Below, piece by piece: positions 8,690 through 15,197 of a stretch of DNA of 64,000 nt. A program made the position numbers and the translations under genes. This DNA is from Terrimonas ginsenosidimutans (GTDB lineage Bacteria; Bacteroidota; Bacteroidia; Chitinophagales; Chitinophagaceae), in contig NZ_JAKLTR010000017.1 of NCBI RefSeq assembly GCF_022012415.1, forward strand, positions 1 to 64,000, in the 5' to 3' direction. Below the pieces are notes generated by a model, which worked only from the letters and a program-made list of their open reading frames with translations, did no database searches and was not told where the DNA came from. The stretch's first letter is position 1; the number at the start of each line of letters is the position of its first letter.

Positions 8690-9331
8690 CTAAACAACAT
8701 TGGTTTTAAATGGGATAATGATCTCCACCTTTTCCCAGCGCATACTGATCTCTCCTCCGTCATTTGCTGCCGGCGTTACATAGTAGGTGAGCCGTTGGGT
8801 CATGGAGTTTTGCTTTGGCTGAACAGCGATCCTGACGATATCTTCATCCACTGAATAATCATCTGCCAGGTGCTGCTCGAACCTCGTATTCAGAATGACC
8901 TGCCAGCCTGATCTGCCGGGAATGGTGAACAGGCCGTACGTTCCCTTTGGGATCTCCTTCCCGCCAATAATCACCGGAGCGCTGAACTGGACGGTTGTTG
9001 CATTATGTGCACCTGTTGCCCAGACTTTATCATATGCGACCAGTCCGCCCCAGATGATCCGGTCCTTCACTCCCGGTGAACCATATTCTATATGAATATG
9101 TGTACCGTTGATCGTAGCCATTGCTGTTCTTACCGGGCTGCCTTTCATAGTATCCGGCCGGATCAATCCGGCATTTATACTGTCACAGTAGTTGCCGTCT
9201 GCCGGCGGCATCATATGGCCTTTATGGCCGGAAGAAACTTCGTTGCCTGATGTCTTTTCATTATCGCTGCCGCATGCGGTGAGCATGATCAGTAAGAACA
9301 CCGGCAGTATTGCGTTGAATAAATGTTTCAT
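8690..9331 (-). CDS. DUF2911-family lipoprotein with a His/Met-rich N-terminus
   Basis: A 213-residue probable lipoprotein. The signal peptide ends in LLIMLTAC with the lipobox Cys at about residue 20. A linker with HKGHMM (about 36-41) looks able to bind a metal and is followed by a DUF2911 domain (about 65-210). The domain is recognised by HIHIEYGSPGVKDRIIWGG, WATGAHNATTVQFS and KGTYGLFTIPG. The function of DUF2911 is not established. It starts 18 bp after the peroxidase gene and is probably co-transcribed with it and the MbnP-like gene, so a periplasmic metal or redox role is plausible (inference). The family call is firm, the function open. Confidence 0.85.
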   Translation of the reverse strand: MKHLFNAILPVFLLIMLTACGSDNEKTSGNEVSSGHKGHMMPPADGNYCDSINAGLIRPDTMKGSPVRTAMATINGTHIHIEYGSPGVKDRIIWGGLVAYDKVWATGAHNATTVQFSAPVIIGGKEIPKGTYGLFTIPGRSGWQVILNTRFEQHLADDYSVDEDIVRIAVQPKQNSMTQRLTYYVTPAANDGGEISMRWEKVEIIIPFKTNVV

Positions 9332-9349
9332 TAAGATTTTTTTTAAATG

Positions 9350-10360
9350 CTATTGTTCTGCGAGCAACCGGTTGTTTAAGAATTTCCGGTCGCTAAGTGT
9401 TTTAAGAAATGTAAGAAGTTGAGTTCTTTCCGTCGGCTGAAGCCGGATCCCGTTTACCAGTGCAGGATCTATATTGGGTGTGGACTGCACGCCAGCATTG
9501 TAATGGTCCAGCACGGCATCCAGGTTAAGGAAACGACCGTCGTGCATGTAGGGCGCGGTAAACTCAAGGTTGCGCAGGCTCGGCACTTTGAATTTATACC
9601 GGTCAGTTTCATTCAGAGTTACCAGGTATCGGCCTTCATCATTATTTGGTCCGACAGGAATGCCGTTATTGCGAAATGAATGATCGGTGAATAAGGGTTC
9701 CTTATGGCAGCTGCCGCATTTCTCCCGGAAGATCATATACCCTTTTTCTTCAGCATCCGTGAAACTGGCAGTACCGTTCTTCACGCTGTCATACTTCGAC
9801 TCACTGCTTACGCACATCAGCATAAACTGAGATAAAGCCTTCATGGTTCTCGCAGTGGTGATCTCTTCAGAACCAAATGCTTTTTTGAACAGTGCAGGAT
9901 ACTGTGGATGCAACCTGAGCTTTGCAAGAACGTTCTCAACGGTCTCATCCATTTCAACATGGTTAGTGATCGGGACGATCGGCTGAAGATCCAGATCGAA
10001 AACGCCGCCATCCCAGAAAAAGTTGGGCGACCATGCCAGATTCATGATAGCCTGGGAATTACGGCTTCCCAGGCGATCGTCAATTCCATGACTGACATCA
10101 TGACCATGCTGTGTGAATGCAGACGACTGAATATGACAACTTCCACAGGAGACGGTATTATTTCTTGAAAGCCTGGGTTCGTAAAATAATTTACGACCCA
10201 GGATAAATCCATCTTCCGTAATGGGGTTATCACTCATCCGGTAAACCGGAGCAGGAAAATTTGCAGGCTGTTGAAAACCTCTGAAATGATCCATGATCTC
10301 CTTGCTGCAGGATATCAACAGGACAAAGCCTGCTGTGAATGAGATAAAACGGATATTCAT
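9350..10360 (-). CDS. Di-heme cytochrome c peroxidase (MauG/MbnH-like), lipoprotein
   Basis: A 336-residue exported di-heme protein. The signal peptide has a lipobox ending in LLISC (C18). Two c-type heme sites are visible: C72-GS-C75-H76 and C215-GS-C218-H219. YMHDGRF, which supplies family ligands near the second heme, follows. The fold belongs to the bacterial CCP/MauG superfamily. In such proteins the hemes either reduce peroxide or, as in MauG and MbnH, oxidise tryptophan in a partner protein. The partner gene here would be the MbnP-like gene 8 bp upstream, which points to the MbnH role. A plain peroxidase remains possible. Confidence 0.9.
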   Translation of the reverse strand: MNIRFISFTAGFVLLISCSKEIMDHFRGFQQPANFPAPVYRMSDNPITEDGFILGRKLFYEPRLSRNNTVSCGSCHIQSSAFTQHGHDVSHGIDDRLGSRNSQAIMNLAWSPNFFWDGGVFDLDLQPIVPITNHVEMDETVENVLAKLRLHPQYPALFKKAFGSEEITTARTMKALSQFMLMCVSSESKYDSVKNGTASFTDAEEKGYMIFREKCGSCHKEPLFTDHSFRNNGIPVGPNNDEGRYLVTLNETDRYKFKVPSLRNLEFTAPYMHDGRFLNLDAVLDHYNAGVQSTPNIDPALVNGIRLQPTERTQLLTFLKTLSDRKFLNNRLLAEQ

Positions 10361-10368
10361 AAGCTGGC

Positions 10369-11181
10369 TTAGTTTTCTGTATGATCATGATAGAATAGCG
10401 ATGAATAATTAGCGGACACTTTTGTGCTGTAGTCACTGAACATCACAGTCGGATTTGTAGCAATGCTCAAAGTATTCGCCCCGTTGAACACTTTTAAGAT
10501 ATCAGCCATCAGGTGGATATTGGGCGTTCTGCCGTGTCTTGCCTGCATAATGCCGGAGGCTTTCAGATCGATCGTCACCTTCCTGATATTGTTGATCGTT
10601 GGCGCTGAATACCCTCCAAAACCACCGATATGGTAACGGAATTTACGCTGGCCACTTGGATCTACAGGTGCCGAAGGAGATATCCCTTCCATTTTAAAGA
10701 AGATATATCCACTGTTCCATCCCCAGTACATACCATCATCATGGCCTCCCGCTGGGTCAAGTACACCTGTCCTTTTGCTGATGTCCATTGTGCTTCTAAG
10801 ACTATCGACACCAATAACAAAGCTCAGCTGATCATAATCGCCGGCAGGTATTTTAAACCTTGCAAACCGGGTTGACGGATCATTTTCCCTGACCAGGAAA
10901 TAACTGCTGTCCTGATTGACGGTATATACTGATCCATCGGTTTTCCGGAGCGATATATTGCTGATATAATATTGCAACAGTGTTATATTGAATTGTTCCC
11001 CGGATGCATTGCTGTAGTTAACTGTATTCAGCAAAAGGTTCTGCCCGCCGATTATATTATCAAATTCGACAGTACCGGAGACGGGTTCCTCCAAAGGCTG
11101 CTCAATTTTTTCTTTCTTGCAGGTAGCGAAAAGCATGCTGCTGCTGATACAAAGAAGTAATATCTGTTGATATGTTTTCAT
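10369..11181 (-). CDS. MbnP-like (copper-associated) lipoprotein
   Basis: A 270-residue lipoprotein with lipobox LFATC (C21). The domain from about 35 resembles the MbnP family: an N-terminal strand GTVEFDNIIGG, the stretch YYISNISLRK, the motif GMYWGWNSGYIFFKMEG (W153, W155), YHIGGFGG (H184) and a C-terminal FYHDH. In the Methylosinus MbnP protein a tryptophan is converted to kynurenine by the di-heme enzyme MbnH and the protein binds copper. W153 or W155 is a candidate for the same change (inference). It is the first large gene of the cluster, 8 bp before the di-heme peroxidase gene. Confidence 0.85.
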   Translation of the reverse strand: MKTYQQILLLCISSSMLFATCKKEKIEQPLEEPVSGTVEFDNIIGGQNLLLNTVNYSNASGEQFNITLLQYYISNISLRKTDGSVYTVNQDSSYFLVRENDPSTRFARFKIPAGDYDQLSFVIGVDSLRSTMDISKRTGVLDPAGGHDDGMYWGWNSGYIFFKMEGISPSAPVDPSGQRKFRYHIGGFGGYSAPTINNIRKVTIDLKASGIMQARHGRTPNIHLMADILKVFNGANTLSIATNPTVMFSDYSTKVSANYSSLFYHDHTEN

Positions 11182-11272
11182 GTTGAAGTTGTTGTAGAGA
11201 TGATTTATTTCCGTTTGGGCAATACAATGCTCTTCCTCTTTTCAGAAGATTTTTTGAACAGCTATTGTATGA

Positions 11273-11425
11273 TTACAAATAGCGTTTCAACGAGATCAAT
11301 ACACGCAGGATCTGATCATACTGCAGGAGAAGAATGGTTAGCCAGGCTACCCATATCAATGCAGTGAGCAATGCACGCATTCTCCTTGTCAGCATGGGAT
11401 CGTACCAGTGGTAAGGACGAACCAT
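11273..11425 (-). CDS. Small (50-residue) single-span membrane protein candidate
   Basis: An ATG-started frame of 50 codons and a TAA stop. The product begins MVRPYHWYDPML, has a basic turn TRRMRALL, one strongly hydrophobic segment at about residues 20-34 (ALIWVAWLTILLLQY) and a short basic tail ending SLKRYL. That is the layout of a membrane-anchored small protein. No clear Shine-Dalgarno site is seen, as is normal for Bacteroidota. It lies on the same strand between the Cys-motif protein and MbnP-like genes, 92 bp before the latter, and may be an accessory subunit of that cluster. I recognise no family. Chance remains possible at this length. Confidence 0.5.
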   Translation of the reverse strand: MVRPYHWYDPMLTRRMRALLTALIWVAWLTILLLQYDQILRVLISLKRYL

Positions 11426-11534
11426 GTTATTGACTTTAATAATAAAAAGATGACAGGTTTAAATGCCTGTAGTGCCGGCTATGATCGCGGCTGCCAGGAT
11501 CTAAACATTGATCGGCTATAGGGAGAAGGCTCTC

Positions 11535-11906
11535 TCAACAATTGGGTGGATGGAAAAATGAAGAAGATCTGTCTACAGGGGTTCCTGTGTTTTCGTTGAT
11601 ATACTTTGTAGAGATCTCTATGACAATACCTGGAGGATTTACCAGGAAAGATGATTTGGAAGAGATCACTTCAGACTTCGCGGCCAGCTTGAGTTCCGGC
11701 GCCTGCTGTTCTTCCTTTTTGCGCTGCGCTTCTATTTTTTTCATCAACTGACACTTTCCCTCGCAGTGCAGCATGGGACGATATTTATTTTCGCAGTTGC
11801 GGAGATATTCTGCCTTGTTGATAACATAGCCTACATAAGAGAAGCCCTGGTCAAATGTTTGACCGAGAAAAGCCAGGATCAATATGAATGCGGCTATTTT
11901 TTGCAT
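11535..11906 (-). CDS. Small secreted/anchored protein with a Cys-x3-Cys motif
   Basis: A 123-residue protein from the ATG at 11906. This start places a hydrophobic leader (MQKIAAFILILAFLGQTF) at the N-terminus and lies a few bases after a -7 promoter box. The mature part contains RNCENKYRPMLHCEGKCQLM, with CEGKC as a possible metal site, then a Lys/Glu-rich helix and a His/Cys-containing end (FFHPPNC). Proteins of this build are common small hypotheticals in Bacteroidota, often near metal or TonB-dependent genes. It probably starts the leftward cluster, which points to metal handling (inference). Confidence 0.75.
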   Translation of the reverse strand: MQKIAAFILILAFLGQTFDQGFSYVGYVINKAEYLRNCENKYRPMLHCEGKCQLMKKIEAQRKKEEQQAPELKLAAKSEVISSKSSFLVNPPGIVIEISTKYINENTGTPVDRSSSFFHPPNC

Positions 11907-11913
11907 TGCACGG

Positions 11914-11921
11914 CAAAAGTA
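11914..11921 (-). promoter_or_regulatory. Candidate -7 box (TACTTTTG)
   Basis: Read leftward it is TACTTTTG, an exact match to the Bacteroidota -7 consensus TAnnTTTG. It ends 7 bp before the ATG of the Cys-motif protein, which would give a nearly leaderless mRNA. No good -33 TTTG is seen at the usual distance. Confidence 0.5.
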
Positions 11922-11980
11922 ATGAATTAACGTGAACGAACACCAGTCGCTGCAAATGTACACGCATGCAGGAGATCCGC

Positions 11981-11994
11981 ATTTCCCGGGAAAT
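11981..11994. promoter_or_regulatory. Perfect 14-bp palindrome in a divergent promoter region
   Basis: ATTTCCCGGGAAAT is a perfect palindrome between the divergent start of the metal/redox cluster (leftward) and a small secreted-protein gene (rightward). It lies about 60 bp upstream of the leftward -7 box. It could be an operator for a dimeric regulator. No regulator gene is adjacent. Confidence 0.4.
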
Positions 11995-12058
11995 ATTTAT
12001 TGAATTGGAACATTTTGTTTTGGATTGCGTCAGATGGGTTTTAACCAAACTATTTTTT

Positions 12059-12430
12059 ATGAAGAAGTTGTTTCTTTTAATTATTGTGATCTCTGTGGGA
12101 GTCGCTGCGTCCGCACAATTTGAAAATACAAAATGGAGAGGTATCGCGAATGTGCCGGAACCTTATGATTGCATGTTTGATTTTCGTAAGGATACTGTTT
12201 ATCTGCTGGCGGGTGAATTTGGTGTGATCGAAACAATGAAATATGTCATTAGTGGTGATACGCTTGTATTCACAAAGATCGATGGCAAAAGTCCATGTGC
12301 AAAAGCGTCGGCTGGCTATTTCAAAATTGACGCAAAAGGCGATTCTTTTAAACTGACTTCATTGAAGGACGATTGTCCGGGAAGAGCTGAAGCATTTGTG
12401 GCAGGCCCGTGGGTACGCAGGAAAGATTGA
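12059..12430 (+). CDS. Small secreted protein of unknown function
   Basis: A 123-residue protein. The chosen ATG gives a clean signal peptide (MKKLFLLIIVISVGVAASAQ). Longer in-frame starts only add unlikely sequence. The mature part is beta-rich and begins FENTKWRGIANVPEPYD. It contains alternating strands (DTVYLLAGEFGVIE, GDTLVFTKIDG) and three cysteines (YDCMF, SPCAK, DDCPG). The length and strand pattern recall small lipocalin-like domains, but I do not recognise the family. It is transcribed away from the metal/redox cluster and is followed 67 bp later by a metallo-hydrolase gene. Confidence 0.7.
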   Translation: MKKLFLLIIVISVGVAASAQFENTKWRGIANVPEPYDCMFDFRKDTVYLLAGEFGVIETMKYVISGDTLVFTKIDGKSPCAKASAGYFKIDAKGDSFKLTSLKDDCPGRAEAFVAGPWVRRKD

Positions 12431-12497
12431 TGAATTTTGTCGGTTGGTGGCAGATTTGTGCCGGTAAAAGCCTGGATAAAATGCCGAATTTTACACA

Positions 12498-13499
12498 ATG
12501 AAAGGAAAATGGCGTATCCCGAAGGAATCGGATCATTATATGAAAGGGCGGTTTCACAATCTTATCCCTACCACCACGCTGGCGAAAGGCAGCAGTATGA
12601 CGAAAGTATTAGCCGAGCGTTTCAGAAGACCTGCTTCGGTCATCCCAACCCATGCACTGCCTTCGGTAAAAACGGATCTGCGATCGTTTGAATCTGATAA
12701 GCCGGCGATCATCTGGTTTGGTCATTCAAGTTACCTGATCGTATGCAAGGGTATCAGGATCCTGGTGGATCCCGTCTTCAGCAATTATGCGTCACCTGTT
12801 CCGGGTTTGGTCAAAGCATTTAAAGGATCGAACGTTTATACGGCAACAGATCTTCCGGATATCGATTACCTCGTGATCACGCATAATCATTATGATCACC
12901 TGGATAGAAAAACACTGGCAGCATTGTTACCCCGTGTTAAGCATCTGTATACATCAATGGGTGTGGCTAAATACTTACCGGAGGTTTCGTCATCAGTTGA
13001 AGTCACTGAGATGGATTGGTGGGAAAAGCAAACTCCTGAAGAAGGCATCGCCATTACAGCAACACCAGCGCGACACTTTTCAGGCCGCGGTCTTATACAA
13101 AACGAATCATTATGGTCGTCTTTCATACTGGAGCTGTTTGGCTACAGTATTTTTATTGGTGGCGATTCCGGCTATGGCCCGCATTTTAAGATGATCAGAG
13201 AAAAGACCCACGGATTCGATATTGCTTTACTGGAATGCGGACAGTACAACCTTGCATGGCATGATATACACCTCTTGCCTGAAGAGACGGCAGAAGTGGC
13301 CGCGGAACTTGGTGCAAAAGTGCTGATGCCGGTCCACTGGGCCAAGTTCGCTCTGGCCAATCATCCCTGGAATGAGCCGCCACAAAGGGTTACGGCCAGG
13401 GCCAGGGAATTAAATATCCCGATCGTGACACCTATGATCGGACAACCCTTACTAATCGGTGAAAAGTTTGATGGAGACAAATGGTGGGAGACGCCGTGA
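12498..13499 (+). CDS. Metallo-beta-lactamase-fold hydrolase (NAPE-PLD/UlaG-like)
   Basis: A 333-residue zinc hydrolase. The signature HNHYDH (H129, H131, D133, H134) follows LPDIDYLVIT. Further probable ligands lie in ATPARHFSGRG, GGDSGYGPHF and MPVHWAKF. The N-terminal region with RFHNLIPTTTL and IIWFGHSSYLI is typical of bacterial proteins related to N-acyl-phosphatidylethanolamine phospholipase D. The substrate in bacteria is generally unknown, although phospholipid or phosphodiester cleavage is the family theme. No signal peptide is evident. The start is the first in-frame ATG. No operon partner is clear. Confidence 0.88.
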   Translation: MKGKWRIPKESDHYMKGRFHNLIPTTTLAKGSSMTKVLAERFRRPASVIPTHALPSVKTDLRSFESDKPAIIWFGHSSYLIVCKGIRILVDPVFSNYASPVPGLVKAFKGSNVYTATDLPDIDYLVITHNHYDHLDRKTLAALLPRVKHLYTSMGVAKYLPEVSSSVEVTEMDWWEKQTPEEGIAITATPARHFSGRGLIQNESLWSSFILELFGYSIFIGGDSGYGPHFKMIREKTHGFDIALLECGQYNLAWHDIHLLPEETAEVAAELGAKVLMPVHWAKFALANHPWNEPPQRVTARARELNIPIVTPMIGQPLLIGEKFDGDKWWETP

Positions 13500-13683
13500 A
13501 TCGGGTCATCGAAGTTCATCTGTTGTAGTATTTGTTACTGGTAAAGAATTAGCCGGAGGCGACAGGATGGTCAAAGATCGTCTGCGGTTGACGCTATTCC
13601 CATGCCTGAAAAATATAACAGGCAGCCGCTTCAGATGATCGTTAAAGTGTAATATTGGGGTATCAACTCATCAAAACAGAAAA

Positions 13684-14091
13684 ATGAAAAAAGTTACAGG
13701 GATCGGTGGCGTCTTCTTCAAAGCGCAGGATCCGGAAAAGATCAAACAATGGTATAAAGACCATCTCGGTATAGATGCAGGTGCCTATGGCGCGGTGTTC
13801 GAATGGCGGGAAGATGCTGCTCCTGAAAAGAAAGGCGCTACCGCATGGAATCCCTTTGCAGATAACACTAAATACTTCGAACCATCCACGAAAGAGTTTA
13901 TGATCAACTACCGCGTGGAAAATATCGAAGCACTGGTGGCAGAATTAAAAACCCAGGGGGTGACCATCCTGGACGATATCGCTACATATGACTATGGTAA
14001 GTTTGTACACGTTGTTGATATCGAAGGAAACAAAATTGAACTGTGTGGGAACCCGCCGGTGAATAATACTGCCAGGTGGCAATACAAATAA
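13684..14091 (+). CDS. VOC (glyoxalase/bleomycin-resistance fold) protein
   Basis: A 135-residue single-domain protein of the vicinal oxygen chelate superfamily. It opens with GIGGVFFKAQDPEKIKQWYKDHLG and ends with the paired strand FVHVVDIEGNKIELCGNPP, the usual N- and C-terminal beta-alpha-beta units. The E in KIELCG is in the position of a metal ligand. Members range from glyoxalases to resistance proteins, so the exact role cannot be read from sequence. It stands alone and is followed directly by a strong terminator. Confidence 0.85.
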   Translation: MKKVTGIGGVFFKAQDPEKIKQWYKDHLGIDAGAYGAVFEWREDAAPEKKGATAWNPFADNTKYFEPSTKEFMINYRVENIEALVAELKTQGVTILDDIATYDYGKFVHVVDIEGNKIELCGNPPVNNTARWQYK

Positions 14092-14094
14092 AAA

Positions 14095-14118
14095 GGCTCC
14101 GCAAACCGGAGCCTTTTT
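14095..14118. terminator. Bidirectional intrinsic terminator
   Basis: The stem GGCTCCG / CGGAGCC with loop CAAAC is flanked by A and T runs on both sides. It can end the VOC gene (rightward) and the convergent small gene that stops at 14180. Confidence 0.9.
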
Positions 14119-14179
14119 ATTTTCGTAACCCCGTTGTTCTCAAGAAAGGGGTTAGCTATCGGTAAAATGTTCTAAATGA

Positions 14180-14482
14180 TCAGGACATCATATTCGGGCG
14201 ATCAACTGAAATAGCGTATCCAAGAGAGCCGTCAGGGCCTATCTGCATATCGATCCTCCAGCCTTCCATACGCAGCTCATCCATCACCGTAGGGTGATTA
14301 TCAGCATAATTTAACAGGAAGGGGATCTGACGTTTCGCAGACTTCAGAGACTGCCATACTTCGAAGCGGGTCATCTGAAGATCGACTTCAGGCCTTTTGA
14401 CAATTGCTACTGAAGTTGTTGGTTCCGGGGCAACAATGTACCGGGTAAAAAAGGATTGGATGAGTTGACGCCATTTTTTCAT
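14180..14482 (-). CDS. Hypothetical protein, 100 residues
   Basis: A small soluble protein with an amphipathic, basic N-terminus (MKKWRQLIQSFFTRYI), a central helical region (FEVWQSLKSAKRQIPFLLNY) and a C-terminal strand pair with GWRIDMQIGPDGSLGYAI. No signal peptide or domain is recognised. The composition is normal for the region and it has a proper ATG and a shared terminator, so it is probably a real gene. It is monocistronic as far as can be seen. Confidence 0.6.
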   Translation of the reverse strand: MKKWRQLIQSFFTRYIVAPEPTTSVAIVKRPEVDLQMTRFEVWQSLKSAKRQIPFLLNYADNHPTVMDELRMEGWRIDMQIGPDGSLGYAISVDRPNMMS

Positions 14483-14808
14483 TATAGGGATATTAGTTGG
14501 TTGGATAGTTGCGGTTTTACAGTGTCGAAGTTAAGCTACCGCAAATTCTCCAGGTGTAGTTCATATTGGGAAATTGGTTGTCAAATATCTACTACAAATA
14601 TGCTGCACATTACGTAAAAACGACCGTTTAGGAATATTATTTTTTTAGTTGATGACTAAAATCAAAACAAATCGGGGTAAGAGCTTGCCCACACAGGGAT
14701 GATCCAGGCAAGATCCATTACAACGCGTGTTTGCAAGGTGTCAATTGCCTGCAATATGCAATGATCTATTCGTGCACATTCATGCTGATTCATGCATCAT
14801 TCGCGCAT

Positions 14809-14970
14809 AAAAAAGCAAAAGGCCACTGCTCTTCGCAATGACCTTCTGAATCTTTTTCTGGACGGTAAAAAGAAGAAGTTGACCGATATTGGATTGGTTT
14901 TTTAAAGGATTTAATTGGAACTGGTCTTTCGGTTGATATTGGATGGATTGATATAACTATCAATCAACTT
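14809..14970 (-). ncRNA. Candidate small RNA, unit C of a repeated family
   Basis: A leftward transcription unit without a plausible ORF. A -7 box lies at 14977-14984 and a terminator at 14809-14845. Its RNA reads AAGGUCAUUGC, loop GAAGA, GCAGUGGCCUU, which is fully paired with two G-U pairs, and a U-run follows. The body contains AATCC-type motifs and TTTAAAAAACCAATCC. These recall the ATCC...TTTGAAAAA repeats of the two units near 60.6-61.3 kb. The relation to those units is weaker than theirs to each other. Confidence 0.4.
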
Positions 14971-14976
14971 CTGATA

Positions 14977-14984
14977 CAAACATA
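14977..14984 (-). promoter_or_regulatory. Candidate promoter (-7 box TATGTTTG)
   Basis: Read leftward, TATGTTTG matches TAnnTTTG exactly, with TTGG placed 19 bp upstream as a near -33 TTTG. No gene starts here in this direction, which supports a leftward non-coding transcript across the 715-bp gene-free interval. Confidence 0.45.
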
Positions 14985-15197
14985 AAGCGTTGAGCATTGA
15001 TTACCAAGAGAAAAAATACCCGTTCTGGACTGTAAAACTACGATTACCGCAAATCAATCGTTTGCGTTCATAAAAAAACGGGTACGGGCCCGAAAAAAAA
15101 TTTGATCTGTTCAGGGATGATTGTTGCGGCATTCAAAAAATATCAGTGAATACTCTTAGCGATTGCCATCCGGCCTTGATTTTGATGAACAGTAAGT

